This document shows, piece after piece, positions 17,708 to 29,565 of a stretch of DNA of 64,000 nucleotides. The DNA is from an uncultured Eubacteriales bacterium (GTDB taxonomy: Bacteria > Bacillota > Clostridia > Christensenellales > UBA1242), in the NCBI GenBank assembly GCA_948607205.1, contig CAPERS010000002.1, positions 62,001 through 126,000 on the forward strand, in the 5' to 3' direction. The position numbers were made by a program, and so were the translations under genes. Below the pieces are notes generated by a model. It was not told where the DNA came from. It searched no databases and saw only the letters and a list, made by a program, of their open reading frames with translations. The first letter of the stretch is position 1. Every line of letters starts with the position of its first letter.

Positions 17708-17739
17708 ATTATACCTCAAAATCCCCCCCCCCATGTCAA
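17708..17739 (-). promoter_or_regulatory. Promoter with G10 homopolymer in the -35/-10 spacer (candidate phase-variable)
   Basis: Minus strand: perfect TTGACA (17734-17739), a 20-nt spacer containing ten G (17723-17732), and perfect TATAAT (17708-17713), about 30 nt before the InlB-repeat ATG. The spacer is 3 nt longer than the optimum, so loss of three G would give 17 nt. Confidence 0.75.
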
Positions 17740-17862
17740 CAAAATCCGACAGAAAACTCACGCCATTTTTGCGTTTCCATTTGGAAAGCGTGGCTATGCT
17801 GAGAGTTATTTTTAAATATATATTATTATACTCAAAAATTGAGTAAATACAAAATAAAAAAT

Positions 17863-17896
17863 AAGGAAAACACATATTTTTCCTGTGTTTTCCTTA
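17863..17896 (-). terminator. groEL terminator
   Basis: AAGGAAAACACA/TGTGTTTTCCTT, a 12-bp stem followed on the minus strand by a T-rich run, 35 nt after the groEL stop. Confidence 0.75.
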
Positions 17897-17930
17897 AATT
17901 AAAGAGATAAAATTCAAATTATATTTTTAT

Positions 17931-19842
<1,912 letters not shown>

Positions 19843-19867
19843 AATTTCCTCCATTTATTGTGATTTT

Positions 19868-19896
19868 ATTATACGACTTTTCAATCCAAATGTAAA
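19868..19896 (-). promoter_or_regulatory. groESL promoter
   Basis: Minus strand: TTTACA (19891-19896), 17-nt spacer, TATAAT (19868-19873). I see no CIRCE inverted repeat (TTAGCACTC-N9-GAGTGCTAA) near it. Confidence 0.7.
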
Positions 19897-19987
19897 GCAA
19901 ACTGCATCTTCTTTCACTCATAGTTTGGGTTATTTTGTCATACACATAAATTGTAATACCATAAAAAAAGTGAGGTTTCAATTCTTT

Positions 19988-20746
19988 ATGCCAAAAAAAT
20001 TGTCTTCAAACAAAAAAATTTTGATTTGCCTTGCAAGTATCTTTGTTCTGACAACTGCTCTTCTACTTGCGAATCTTATTTCAATGATAACTTTTCCCGT
20101 TTCACAGTCTAGCCAAGAGGTTCATGTAAACTCTTTTGAACTGCACTTTCTTTCAGTCAACAAATCGCAAAATGAACTTTCTGCCAAAGCACTTGCAAAT
20201 GACTATCAATCAATTGGCGCAGGCGGATTTATTTGGAAAAATGGAGATTATTTTTATGTTGCCTCTTCGGCATATCAAAACAAAAACGATGCACTTCTTG
20301 TTCAGACCAATTTGAAAAACAGCCAAATTGAAAGCGAAATCTTCTCACTCACCTTTAAAGACTTTTCAGTTAATGGAACATTTGACAGTGAAGAGAAAAA
20401 GGTTTTGCAAAAGGCACTGACAATTTCTTATATATCCTATCAAAATCTTTATGACATTGCAATAAGTCTTGACACTGGCGTGTATAACGAAACATCTGCA
20501 AAACTGGCTGTCAACGCTGTTCATTCGGCGATAAGCATGACGCTTAGCGATTTTCAAACGCTGTTTTCAAATGAGGAAAATGAAATTTTTAAAAATATTG
20601 ACACAACTTTAAAAAACATCAAAAAAATTTCCACTGCTCTTTGCTCGGGAACAAAAATAAGCGAAAAGCAAACATATTCATCTCTTATTAAATATCGCTA
20701 CCTTGAAATTTTGAATGAATACAGCCTTCTTATAAGCAAAGAATAA
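19988..20746 (+). CDS. Membrane-anchored protein with SPOR-like segment
   Basis: 252 residues from MPKKLSSNKK. A single N-terminal membrane helix (about 11-32) is followed by a short stretch resembling a SPOR peptidoglycan-binding domain (GAGGFIWKNGDYFYVASSAYQ, then about 25 residues) and a helical C-terminal domain. The frame is open further upstream, but that part overlaps groES and lacks a signal-like start. Only a weak GTGAGG precedes the ATG. It probably faces the cell wall. The SPOR reading is by pattern only. Confidence 0.75.
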   Translation: MPKKLSSNKKILICLASIFVLTTALLLANLISMITFPVSQSSQEVHVNSFELHFLSVNKSQNELSAKALANDYQSIGAGGFIWKNGDYFYVASSAYQNKNDALLVQTNLKNSQIESEIFSLTFKDFSVNGTFDSEEKKVLQKALTISYISYQNLYDIAISLDTGVYNETSAKLAVNAVHSAISMTLSDFQTLFSNEENEIFKNIDTTLKNIKKISTALCSGTKISEKQTYSSLIKYRYLEILNEYSLLISKE

Positions 20747-20758
20747 ACTTTCTAAAAA

Positions 20759-20792
20759 CAAAAAAGAACTTGAATTGAAAGTTCTTTTTTTG
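20759..20792. terminator. Bidirectional terminator between SPOR-like gene and SSB-like gene
   Basis: AAAAAGAACTT and AAGTTCTTTTTTT arms around a 6-7-nt loop, between convergent genes. Confidence 0.85.
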
Positions 20793-20805
20793 ATTATTCA
20801 TTATA

Positions 20806-21468
20806 TTAAATAGCGTTTGAAATTTCATCGCTTTCTTCAAGTTTATTTTCGATAACATTGACAGTTTTGCAAGATATTTCATAAGCGGTTTTTGTTTCTG
20901 TTTCGTTGGCTTTTTTATATTCTCTTGATTGAATTCTGCCTTCAAACTCAACTTTTGTTCCGACTGGTTTATCGGCAACAAATTTTGCATTTCTTCCCCA
21001 AACGATGCAAGGAATATAGTCTGACTTATTGGAATTTGTTCTGTTGACAGCAATGACCACATCACAAATCTCTCTGCCAAATGGAGTTTGTCTGAAAATA
21101 GGCTGTTTGCAGATAAAGCCTGTGAGTTTCACAGTGTTAACATTTTCATTGTTAAACGCTTGGATTTCATCCATAGTCATATAATTTTTTGCAAAAAAGT
21201 ATAAAACAAGTTTGTTCTTGACTGCGTCTTGCTTGTTATAACTTCTAAACTCACCTTTAAAATTGACACTGTCGCCAACATTTATTTGATTTTTGAGTGT
21301 TCTTTCTGAAATTGTCACAGGAATAAAGTCTGGCGTTTTGCTGAGTCTGTCAACTTCAACCTTAAATTCATAAAACCATTCACCTTCAACTTGGTGTGTT
21401 TTTTGTGGTGCTGTTGACACCTTGCCTGCAATGTATGCATCGTTGTTTGAAACTTTTGTATTGTTCAT
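20806..21468 (-). CDS. Single-stranded DNA-binding protein-like, two OB folds
   Basis: 220 residues from MNNTKVSNND. Two tandem OB-fold segments are present; the second (VKLTGFICKQPIFRQTPFGREICDVVIAVNR...IPCIVWGRNAKF) is clearly of the SSB type. The acidic C-terminal tip of replicative SSB is absent, so it is likely an accessory or specialised SSB. AAAGGAG precedes the ATG. The upstream gene's 3' end is 10 nt away, so the two are probably cotranscribed. Confidence 0.85.
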   Translation of the reverse strand: MNNTKVSNNDAYIAGKVSTAPQKTHQVEGEWFYEFKVEVDRLSKTPDFIPVTISERTLKNQINVGDSVNFKGEFRSYNKQDAVKNKLVLYFFAKNYMTMDEIQAFNNENVNTVKLTGFICKQPIFRQTPFGREICDVVIAVNRTNSNKSDYIPCIVWGRNAKFVADKPVGTKVEFEGRIQSREYKKANETETKTAYEISCKTVNVIENKLEESDEISNAI

Positions 21469-21478
21469 AATTTCTCCT

Positions 21479-22243
21479 TTAATTTTGTATTTGCGTGCCA
21501 TTATTGTTTATTGTGAAGTTATCCTTATAAATCAAATCTCCTATCGAAGTCACTTTATAGCCTTTCATTGTCAAACTCTGCAAAATAAGCCTTGTTGCTT
21601 CAACAACATGGTCTGCGTTGTTGTGACAAAGGATGATTGAACCATTTTTTGCCCTGCTAACCACTCTGTTTGTCACTTCGCCAGCCGATAAACCTTTCCA
21701 GTCAAGAGAGTCCACATCCCACTGAATTGCTTTAAGGTTAAGGCTGTCACAAGTGCTTAAAAGAGCGTTGTTATATGAGCCAAATGGCGCTCTGAAAAGT
21801 TCAACTTTCTTGTTTGTGATTTTTTCAATCTTTTCAATTGAAGTTGTCAGTTCACTTTTCATGGTGTCAGACGAAAGTTTTGCCATATCTGGATGAGTGT
21901 TTGAATGTGTTCCTATTTCAAGTCCAGCATCGTCAATCGCTTTGACTTTTTCAGGAAATTTATCAATCCAAAATCCCACCAAAAAGAAAGTTGCACCTGC
22001 GTTAAACTCTTTCAAAACTGAAATGATTTCTTCGGTCTTGTCAGCGCCCCACGCAGCATCGAATGAAATTGCAACTTGCTTGTTTTCAGTCTGAACGTTA
22101 TAAATTGGAACCCGCCTTGTCGTGTTTCCAAAAAACACACCTGCACACGCTCCGCCTTGGAAGGAAATTCCAAGCAAAACTGCAACCACCACCATCGCTA
22201 TAAAAATTTTGATTGTTCTTGATTTGACCACACAAAAATGCAT
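21479..22243 (-). CDS. Polysaccharide deacetylase, PdaB-like
   Basis: 254 residues with an N-terminal membrane helix (12-31) and a NodB domain. D62 (SFDAAWGADKT) is the catalytic or metal Asp, H113 and H117 (THSNTHP) are metal ligands, and LFRAPFGSYN and a late CHNNAD contribute the remaining site. PdaB-type enzymes act on peptidoglycan or related glycans and are often linked to sporulation. GCGAGG precedes the ATG. The substrate is not provable here. Confidence 0.9.
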   Translation of the reverse strand: MHFCVVKSRTIKIFIAMVVVAVLLGISFQGGACAGVFFGNTTRRVPIYNVQTENKQVAISFDAAWGADKTEEIISVLKEFNAGATFFLVGFWIDKFPEKVKAIDDAGLEIGTHSNTHPDMAKLSSDTMKSELTTSIEKIEKITNKKVELFRAPFGSYNNALLSTCDSLNLKAIQWDVDSLDWKGLSAGEVTNRVVSRAKNGSIILCHNNADHVVEATRLILQSLTMKGYKVTSIGDLIYKDNFTINNNGTQIQN

Positions 22244-22407
22244 ATCGCAAACCTCGCTTTTAATAATAAGATAATAAAGGAATTAACCAAAGGAATATCT
22301 TCTATAAAAATGTAATAAAATGACAACCTTTGTCGAAACCTTTTACGAGATAATTATATTTTCTCTTTCGATAATTTATGACAGACTTAACTTTATTATT
22401 AAACAAA

Positions 22408-22441
22408 AAAACAAAGCAAATTTATTGCCTTGTTTTCTTTA
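22408..22441 (-). terminator. gyrA terminator (imperfect stem)
   Basis: Minus strand: AACAAGGCAA/TTTGCTTTGTT stem followed by TTTTT, about 90 nt beyond the gyrA stop. Confidence 0.5.
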
Positions 22442-22531
22442 AAATCCTATAAATATTTGGAAATTTTGTAAAGTTTAATTGATATTTAATAGAAATTTTT
22501 GGGGAACTTTAGTTGTGATTTTATTGAAAAT

Positions 22532-25039
22532 TTAAACCAAATATTGACTTATCGAAATAAATTGTTTTTTGATAATTTCATTTCCAGTTGCAAGTCTGTC
22601 AGAAAGTGGAAGTTTCTTTGTTTCAAGTGGAAGAATTTTTAAGCCAAAGTCGACAGCAAGCACAATGTTTCCATCACCTGAGCATGCGAAAACAACATCT
22701 TTTCCGCCGTTTGCAAAATTGATATATTTCACGCCTTTGCGATAGCGTTGAGCAAGTGGGAAATCTTTGGCACTTATTCTTTTCACATAACCGTTGTTTG
22801 TGAGAAGAACAATTTGGCTGAAATCATTTTGACCAGCAAAAATAACTTTATCTCCGTCATCCATATTTATTCCACGCACACCGCCAGAAATTCTGCCTTG
22901 AACTGGAATATCCGACTTGTCAAAATTGAGGCTCATTCCATTTTTTGTGAGCATCAAAATGCTTCCGGCTCTTTCAATTTCAGCGCCGATAACCTCGTCA
23001 CCGTCGCCGAGTTTGCAAACTTGATAATATGACTTTGTTGTTATCATATCTTCGATTTTTGAGCGTTTAACAAGTCCATCACGAGTGTAAACAAGCACAT
23101 TTGTGTTGGCAGTTGGTAAGAAGAATGAAACAATCTTTTCGTTTGACGACGCAGTTTTATCAACACTTAAAAGGCTGTTGCCTTTATCGCGCCATTTGCA
23201 TTCTGGAAGGTTTGCCACAGTGGTTTTAACGCAATTGCCTTTGCTTGTTATGATAAGAATAGTATCCTTGCTTGTCACATTCATAATCTTTGTGTGAACA
23301 TCTGTTATTGTTGAATTTTCACCAAGCACTTTTTGCGAAGATGCATAGTTTCTTGGGCTAACTTTCTTTATCGTTCCACCAGCAGTGAGAGCAACAACAA
23401 AATTCTTCCTTTCGTCATCTGCAACTTCCTCTTTCATTTCAGCCAATTTGATATCAGCAGTTTTTGCAATTTGGCTTCTGCGAGGATTTGAGTATGCTTT
23501 TTTGATTTCGGTTATTTCTTTCTTAACAATGTCAAGTTGAGCGCGCTTTGACGCCAAGATTCGCTCATATTCAGCGATTCTTTCTTTGAGAGAGGCAAGT
23601 TCCTCCTCAAGTTTGGTCACTTCGAGGTTGACAAGCCTTGCAAGACGCATATCAAGAATGGCTTGCGCTTGACGCTCAGAAAGGTCAAATCTTGCACGCA
23701 ATTTTTGTTTAGCCTCACTTGTTGTTGCTGATTTTTTGATGATTTTGATAACTTCATCAATGTTCTTTATTGCAACAAGAAGTCCTTCAACTATATGAGC
23801 GCGTTCTCTTGCAGCGTTAAGTTCAAACTTGGTTCTTCTGACGATAATTTCACGCTGATATGCGGTATAGTAGGAAATAATCTCCATAAGCCCAAGTTGC
23901 TTTGGTTTTCCGCCTGCGATTGCAACCATATTTATTGCGTATGATACTTGCAAGTTGGTTGCTTTAAAGAGGTATTCTAGAATTTTCTTTGGATTTGCGT
24001 CTTTTTTAAGCCTTATCACCGCACGCATACCATTTCTGTCTGACTCATCACGGATTTCAGCGATTGCTGAGAGTTTGTCTTTGTTGGTTTCTTTAAGTTC
24101 GGCAATTTTTTGAAGCAGGTTTGCCTTGTTCACTTGATAAGGTATCTCTGTGATAATCAGGCTGACCTTATCGCCAACAGTTTCAGTTCTGACTTTAGAG
24201 CGAATGATAATTTTTCCTTTGCCTGTTTCATAGGCTTGTCTGAGCCCTTCATCAAAGATAAGTTCACCGCCTGTTGGAAAGTCTGGCGCTTTGATAATTT
24301 TCATCATTTCGTCAAGTTTTATATGCGGATTATCAATATATGCTACAACACCGTCAATAACTTCGCCGAGGTTGTGTGGTGGAATGTTTGTTGCAACGCC
24401 CACTGCAATACCAGACGCGCCGTTTACGAGAAGGTTTGGAAAGCGACCTGGAAGCATGTCCGGCTCTTTCAAAGTATCATCAAAGTTAAGGCTCCACCTC
24501 ACAGTGTCTTTTTCAAGGTCGCGAGTGAGTTCAAGCGCAAGAGGTGCAAGGCGCGCTTCGGTGTAACGCATAGCCGCTGGGCTATCGCCGTCAACCGAAC
24601 CAAAGTTTCCATGACCGTCAACAAGAGGCGCTCGGAGTGAAAAATCTTGCGCCATTCTTGTCATCGCATCATAAACTGAACTGTCGCCGTGAGGATGATA
24701 TTTACCAAGGCAGTCCCCAACAATTCTGGCTGACTTTCTGTATGGCTTGTCTGGCGTTACGCCAAGTTCAATCATTGAATAAAGTATACGCCTCTGAACA
24801 GGTTTAAGACCGTCCTCAACCCTTGGGAGCGCTCTGTCAAGCACCACGCATTCGGTGTAAGGAATCATTGAGTCATGCAAAACCTCATCAAGAGATCTGA
24901 AAATAATTCCCTTGCTTTTGCCGTTGTCGCCACCATTATCATCATCTTTTGACTTTGGAATTTCAAGTTCTTTGACCTCTTCCGCTTTGCCCAAAAGATT
25001 TTCATAACTTATCTGTCCTTCTCTCTCTTCTTCTTGCAC
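22532..25039 (-). CDS. gyrA: DNA gyrase subunit A
   Basis: 835 residues with the breakage-reunion domain (catalytic Tyr in [10 protein letters not shown]) and the beta-pinwheel C-terminal domain. It starts with GTG preceded by AGAGAGG. An extra acidic and Gly/Asp-rich stretch of about 45 residues precedes the canonical core ([13 protein letters not shown]). With GyrB it introduces negative supercoils. It lies 115 nt downstream of gyrB on the same strand. Confidence 0.97.
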   Translation of the reverse strand: MQEEEREGQISYENLLGKAEEVKELEIPKSKDDDNGGDNGKSKGIIFRSLDEVLHDSMIPYTECVVLDRALPRVEDGLKPVQRRILYSMIELGVTPDKPYRKSARIVGDCLGKYHPHGDSSVYDAMTRMAQDFSLRAPLVDGHGNFGSVDGDSPAAMRYTEARLAPLALELTRDLEKDTVRWSLNFDDTLKEPDMLPGRFPNLLVNGASGIAVGVATNIPPHNLGEVIDGVVAYIDNPHIKLDEMMKIIKAPDFPTGGELIFDEGLRQAYETGKGKIIIRSKVRTETVGDKVSLIITEIPYQVNKANLLQKIAELKETNKDKLSAIAEIRDESDRNGMRAVIRLKKDANPKKILEYLFKATNLQVSYAINMVAIAGGKPKQLGLMEIISYYTAYQREIIVRRTKFELNAARERAHIVEGLLVAIKNIDEVIKIIKKSATTSEAKQKLRARFDLSERQAQAILDMRLARLVNLEVTKLEEELASLKERIAEYERILASKRAQLDIVKKEITEIKKAYSNPRRSQIAKTADIKLAEMKEEVADDERKNFVVALTAGGTIKKVSPRNYASSQKVLGENSTITDVHTKIMNVTSKDTILIITSKGNCVKTTVANLPECKWRDKGNSLLSVDKTASSNEKIVSFFLPTANTNVLVYTRDGLVKRSKIEDMITTKSYYQVCKLGDGDEVIGAEIERAGSILMLTKNGMSLNFDKSDIPVQGRISGGVRGINMDDGDKVIFAGQNDFSQIVLLTNNGYVKRISAKDFPLAQRYRKGVKYINFANGGKDVVFACSGDGNIVLAVDFGLKILPLETKKLPLSDRLATGNEIIKKQFISISQYLV

Positions 25040-25105
25040 TTTCTACCTCTCTATTTTCTATAGGTTTTATTTTATATTTTTTTTAATAAACAAATTTTTT
25101 AGTAA

Positions 25106-25154
25106 CACACATAGTGTGACACGCTGTGTGAGATTAAGTATTGCACAATGTGTG
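25106..25154. repeat. Short palindromes between gyrB and gyrA
   Basis: Three consecutive small palindromes of CACA/TGTG type: CACACATAGTGTG (25106-25118), ACACGCTGTGT (25119-25129) and CACAATGTGTG (from 25144). Their style matches the cluster upstream of ffh. Confidence 0.5.
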
Positions 25155-27110
25155 TTATTTATTTTCTTTATAATTTTTAAAGAAATCGTCTTCGCGGTCG
25201 AAGTTGGCATGCTCGCCAATATATTTCTTTCGCGCTTCGATATCGTCACCCATAAGCGTGGTCACAATCTTTTCAGCCTCTGCAACATCTTCAATTGAAA
25301 CTTGGATGAGGTTACGCTTTGCTGGGTCCATTGTTGTTTCCCAAAGTTGTTCTGGGTTCATTTCGCCAAGACCTTTATAGCGTTGAAGTGAATAGTTCCT
25401 GCCTGCTCTTGCAATCGCCTGTGGAAGTTCGGCGTCTGAATAGACATATTCAACATAATCTTTCTTATACACTTTATAAAGTGGTGGCATACCGCAGAAC
25501 ACATGCCCGTCAGTTATAAGCGGACGCATATATCTGAAAAAGAATGTCAGCAGGATTGCTCTGATATGCGCACCGTCTTGGTCGGCATCGGAAAGAATGA
25601 TGACCTTGTTGTAGCGCAGGCTTGAAAGGTCGAAATCTTCGCCTATTCCTGTGTCAAGTGCCGAGATAATTGTTCTGATTTCTTCGTTTGCAAGCACTTG
25701 GTCTATTCTCTTCTTTTCTGCATTAAGAGGTTTTCCTCTAAGTGGCAAGATTGCCTGAAATTTTCGGTCACGGCCTTGCTTTGCGCTACCGCCCGCAGAA
25801 TCTCCTTCCACAATGAAAAGTTCGCAGATATCTCGATTTTTGGAAGTGGCCGCAGAAAGTTTTCCAACAAGGTTAAAATTTTCAGCCGAGTTTTTGGCGC
25901 GAGTGAGTTCTTTTGCTTTTTTTGCCGCCTCTCTCACCTTTGCTGCGCCTTTGGCTTTGTTGACAATGATTTCAGCAACAGTTGTATTTTTTTTGTTTTC
26001 AAAAAATTTAGTCAGTTCTGTCGTCGTCAAGCTTTCAACAAGCGTTTTGGCTTCTGGGTTTCCAAGCTTAGTTTTTGTCTGGCCTTCAAACTGGACATTT
26101 GTCATTTTGACATTGATTACAACATTGATTCCTTCACGGAAATCCTCGCCCAAAAGGTTTGCCTCTTTTTCTTTGAGGATATTGTTTGCACGAGCAAAGT
26201 TATTCATAACTTTTGTGAACGCACTTTTGAAGCCCATTTCATGAGTTCCGCCCTCAATGGTTGGAATGTTATTGACGAATGAAAAAGAGTTTTCAGTGTA
26301 AGTGTCAGTGTAAATGAAAGCAACTTCGAGGTCAAAGTTTTTGTCTTCCGCGTGGAAATAGATAGGATTTGAATACATCTTACTTTTGCCTTCAACGAGA
26401 TAAGAAACAAAATCAGAAATTCCACCTTCATAGTGATATTCCTCTCTTTTTTCTGTCCCCTCTTCTTCAATAATAATTTTCAGACCTTTGTTTAGAAATG
26501 CAAGTTCGCGAGCACGAACAGCGATTGTTTCAAAGTTAAGTCTATTTTCCCCAAACATATCAGAGTCTGGAAGAAAGGTAACCCTTGTTCCTGTCTTCTT
26601 TGTCGAGCCAATTTTTTTAAGTGGAGCAACAGGGATACCGCTATGCATCTTACCATTATCATCTCTATACGAATGGAATTTTATATAATACTCGCTTCCG
26701 CCCTTAAAAACAGATACTTCGCACCACTTTGAAAGAGCATTTGTGACAGATGCACCCACGCCGTGAAGACCGCCAGAGAATTTATAGTTTTCGTTATCAA
26801 ACTTTCCGCCTGCGTGAAGAGTTGTGTAAACAACTTCAACACCCGACTTGTGAAGTGTTGGATGTTCGTCAACAGGGATTCCACGACCGTTATCTTCAAC
26901 AGTTGCACTGCCGTCAGCATGAAGAGTTATCGAAATCGTGTCACCATGACCATTTGAGATTTCGTCAATTGAGTTATCAACAATTTCCCAAAGGATGTGA
27001 TGAAGACCTTTAACGCCAGTTGTTCCGATATACATTCCCGGTCTGAGCCTGACTGCGTCAAGTCCTTCAAGAACAACAATATCTTTTGAGTCATAATTTT
27101 TTCCTGCCAT
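25155..27110 (-). CDS. gyrB: DNA gyrase subunit B
   Basis: GHKL ATPase (EIVDNSIDE, DNGRGIPV), transducer, and Toprim/C-terminal domains (EGDSAGGSAKQGRD, PLRGKPLN, DADQDGAHI). 651 residues from the ATG at 27110, chosen because GGAGAGG precedes it; an in-frame TTG 12 nt upstream would place the RBS inside the gene. The sequence IAKQ-type insertions of ParE are absent and gyrA follows, so this is GyrB. Confidence 0.97.
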   Translation of the reverse strand: MAGKNYDSKDIVVLEGLDAVRLRPGMYIGTTGVKGLHHILWEIVDNSIDEISNGHGDTISITLHADGSATVEDNGRGIPVDEHPTLHKSGVEVVYTTLHAGGKFDNENYKFSGGLHGVGASVTNALSKWCEVSVFKGGSEYYIKFHSYRDDNGKMHSGIPVAPLKKIGSTKKTGTRVTFLPDSDMFGENRLNFETIAVRARELAFLNKGLKIIIEEEGTEKREEYHYEGGISDFVSYLVEGKSKMYSNPIYFHAEDKNFDLEVAFIYTDTYTENSFSFVNNIPTIEGGTHEMGFKSAFTKVMNNFARANNILKEKEANLLGEDFREGINVVINVKMTNVQFEGQTKTKLGNPEAKTLVESLTTTELTKFFENKKNTTVAEIIVNKAKGAAKVREAAKKAKELTRAKNSAENFNLVGKLSAATSKNRDICELFIVEGDSAGGSAKQGRDRKFQAILPLRGKPLNAEKKRIDQVLANEEIRTIISALDTGIGEDFDLSSLRYNKVIILSDADQDGAHIRAILLTFFFRYMRPLITDGHVFCGMPPLYKVYKKDYVEYVYSDAELPQAIARAGRNYSLQRYKGLGEMNPEQLWETTMDPAKRNLIQVSIEDVAEAEKIVTTLMGDDIEARKKYIGEHANFDREDDFFKNYKENK

Positions 27111-27142
27111 TTTCCTCTCCAAATTTGATATTAATTATTTAT

Positions 27143-27171
27143 ATTATATCAAACTTTAATCACATTTCCAA
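27143..27171 (-). promoter_or_regulatory. gyrB-gyrA promoter
   Basis: Minus strand: TTGGAA (27166-27171), 17-nt spacer, TATAAT (27143-27148). Confidence 0.6.
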
Positions 27172-27327
27172 AAGATTTTAAGGCTTAATTAGAGTAAAAT
27201 TTTTAATTAAATATTTGCATATTTATTATAATTAACGTATATTTATTCATCAATTAAATTTTAGTTTTTAGATATATTTTTTTAAATTTAAGTATATAAT
27301 TATATATCATTTTTAAGGAGAGAGTTT

Positions 27328-28374
27328 ATGAAAAAAATTGTTCTGACTGGCGGAGGAACGGCTGGGCATATATACCCTGCACTTGCAGTGAGAGAAAAAC
27401 TTGACAAGGAAGTGGAAGTTCATTTCATTGGCGGACATGGAATGGAAAAGGAAATCATAAAAAATGAGAAAGACATAATCTTTCATGAAATAGACACTGT
27501 CAAACTTGCAAGAAAGTTGACGCCAAAAAATCTTCTTATTCCATTCAAACTTTTCAAAGCAATCAAAGATGCAAAAAAAATTTTGGAGAAAATTAAGCCT
27601 GATGTGATTTTTTCAAAAGGTGGATTTGTTTCCGTTCCGACTGTGCTTGCTGGCGCAAAACTTGGCATTCCGATTGTCAGTCATGAATCTGATTTGTCAA
27701 TGGGGCTTGCAAACAAAATAATTTTGCGAAAATGTGATGTGATGTGCACAACTTTTCCTGACACAATGGAGAACAATTCAAAGTGCGTTCACACAGGCCA
27801 ACCTATTCGCAAAAAAGTTTTTGAAGGAAACAAAAACAAAGTTTATGACAATGATAATTTTGACAAAAAACTGCCCTGCCTACTCGTTGTTGGAGGCTCT
27901 CTTGGCGCAAAGTTTATCAACGAAAAAGTTTGGGCATCTCTTGACAAGTTGACTAAAAACTTCAACGTCATTCACATAACTGGCAGTCAAGCAAAAGTTA
28001 TTCACAAGCACAAAAACTATAAGCAAGTGGAATATGCTCAAAATATTGGTGACTTTTTTGCGTGCTCTGATATCGTGCTTTCTCGTGCTGGCTCAGGTGC
28101 AATAAATGAATTTTTAGCGCTTAAAATTCCAATGCTTTTGATACCTCTTTCAAAAAATTGTTCACGTGGTGACCAAATTGAAAACGCTAAACTTTTTGTA
28201 AGTTATGGTTTTGCAGACATGCTTGAAGAAGAGATTTTCAGTGAAGAAAGTTTTTTATTAAAACTTAATAATTTATACGAAAATCGTGAAAATTACAAAA
28301 AAACAATGAAAAAATTATCAAATTTTGACGCTTCACTTAAAATAATTGAAATTTTAAAAGATGTTGCAAAATAA
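27328..28374 (+). CDS. murG: UDP-N-acetylglucosamine transferase MurG
   Basis: 348 residues. The N-terminal GGGTAGHIYPA loop and the C-terminal domain motifs SRAGSGAINEF and LIPLSKNCSRGDQIENA define MurG, which converts lipid I to lipid II at the inner membrane face. AAGGAGAGAG precedes the ATG. It stands outside any division/cell-wall gene cluster, flanked by gyrB and a protease gene. Confidence 0.95.
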   Translation: MKKIVLTGGGTAGHIYPALAVREKLDKEVEVHFIGGHGMEKEIIKNEKDIIFHEIDTVKLARKLTPKNLLIPFKLFKAIKDAKKILEKIKPDVIFSKGGFVSVPTVLAGAKLGIPIVSHESDLSMGLANKIILRKCDVMCTTFPDTMENNSKCVHTGQPIRKKVFEGNKNKVYDNDNFDKKLPCLLVVGGSLGAKFINEKVWASLDKLTKNFNVIHITGSQAKVIHKHKNYKQVEYAQNIGDFFACSDIVLSRAGSGAINEFLALKIPMLLIPLSKNCSRGDQIENAKLFVSYGFADMLEEEIFSEESFLLKLNNLYENRENYKKTMKKLSNFDASLKIIEILKDVAK

Positions 28375-28404
28375 AAATTTTTATATATGATTTTGAAAAA
28401 AAAC

Positions 28405-28431
28405 AAAAAAGTGACTGAGTCACTTTTTTTA
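28405..28431. terminator. Bidirectional terminator after murG
   Basis: AAGTGACT/AGTCACTT stem around a single-base centre, flanked by A and T runs, between convergent genes. Confidence 0.8.
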
Positions 28432-29565
28432 AACTCTATAACAAGGATAGCCAAATCCTTCAAGATTTTTGTTGAATGTTATTGCACGGCAAGAGGAAAT
28501 GAGTTTTTGCTTAACCTCTCTTGGCGTCAGATTTGGATTTGATTCAAGCATCAAGGCAACAAGCCCTGCAATCATTGGCGTTGCAACAGAAGTTCCGCTC
28601 AAAGTCACATAAGGCTTTTTGACTCCGCAAGAAACTATGTCAACAGAAGGCGCAACAAGGTCTGGCTTAAATCGTTGAAAAGCAGGGCCTCGAGATGAGA
28701 AAGATGCAATTTCAAAATAACTTGGATTGAACTCTGTGGCGCTTATTCTGTTATCATCAAAACCTCCAACAGTGATGATTTGACTGCTCACACCCGGACT
28801 TTTGATTGTCTGAAATTCTGGCCCACTATTGCCGGCAGCGGCAACCACAACTATACCTTCACGCCAAAGCGCTTCACTGCCCGACATGATTGGGTCATTA
28901 AAGCCAATTGGCTCACTGCCAAAACTCATGCAGACAACTTTTATGTTATATTCTTTGTGATTGAGATAGACCCATTCCATCGCCTGCAAAATTTTATCAG
29001 CCGATGCTTCGCCATCTCCATTGAGCGCTTTAAGGGAAATAATATTTGAGCGAGGCGCAATTCCGCAAAACTTTCCACCTGAAAGAGAACCACTGCCAGC
29101 GCACACGCCACTGACAAAAGTGCCATGTCCATTGTCGTCATAGTTGGATGTTTTTTGATTTATGAAATCTTTAAAAAAAAGTATCCTCTTTTTCCCAATC
29201 ACAAAATCTGAATGACTGGCAATTCCAGTATCGATAAAAGCGATGTTGACACCTTCACCAGAAAGCGCATTCTCATCAACATTCAAGACTTTTTTTGCCA
29301 CATACATAAGGGCATTTGCGCGAACGAGAGAATAAATAAAAGCAACTTGCGAAAGGTCTGATAAGGCAAGAAGTTGGGTTTTTGTGACTTTCAGTTGAAA
29401 GGAATTTATGAATAAATATTCACGAACAATTTCAATCTTTTTATGTATCAGATATTTTTTTAGACGTTGATAGTCACTTGCTTTAACAATGCAATCTATG
29501 CTCTGCTTATCGCTCAGAGCATAGGAATGCGTCAATAAAGTTTTGTCAATTTTCATATTCTTCAT
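28429..29565 (-). CDS. S8 (subtilisin-like) serine protease, probably cytosolic
   Basis: Catalytic triad D112 (FIDTGI), H147 (NGHGTF) and S327 (GTSVATP), with oxyanion N246 (AAAGNSGP). The first 90 residues look like a small propeptide-type ab domain, but no signal peptide is present, so it resembles intracellular subtilases (AprX/Isp type). It is translationally coupled (4-nt overlap) to the 83-residue protein upstream. Confidence 0.92.
   Translation of the reverse strand: MKNMKIDKTLLTHSYALSDKQSIDCIVKASDYQRLKKYLIHKKIEIVREYLFINSFQLKVTKTQLLALSDLSQVAFIYSLVRANALMYVAKKVLNVDENALSGEGVNIAFIDTGIASHSDFVIGKKRILFFKDFINQKTSNYDDNGHGTFVSGVCAGSGSLSGGKFCGIAPRSNIISLKALNGDGEASADKILQAMEWVYLNHKEYNIKVVCMSFGSEPIGFNDPIMSGSEALWREGIVVVAAAGNSGPEFQTIKSPGVSSQIITVGGFDDNRISATEFNPSYFEIASFSSRGPAFQRFKPDLVAPSVDIVSCGVKKPYVTLSGTSVATPMIAGLVALMLESNPNLTPREVKQKLISSCRAITFNKNLEGFGYPCYRV

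Noticed and set aside
17672..17875. 67-codon ORF upstream of the InlB-repeat gene
   Set aside because: It runs through the promoter and the G10 tract, lacks an RBS and resembles no protein.
24110..24640. 176-codon plus-strand ORF inside gyrA
   Set aside because: Antisense shadow of gyrA.
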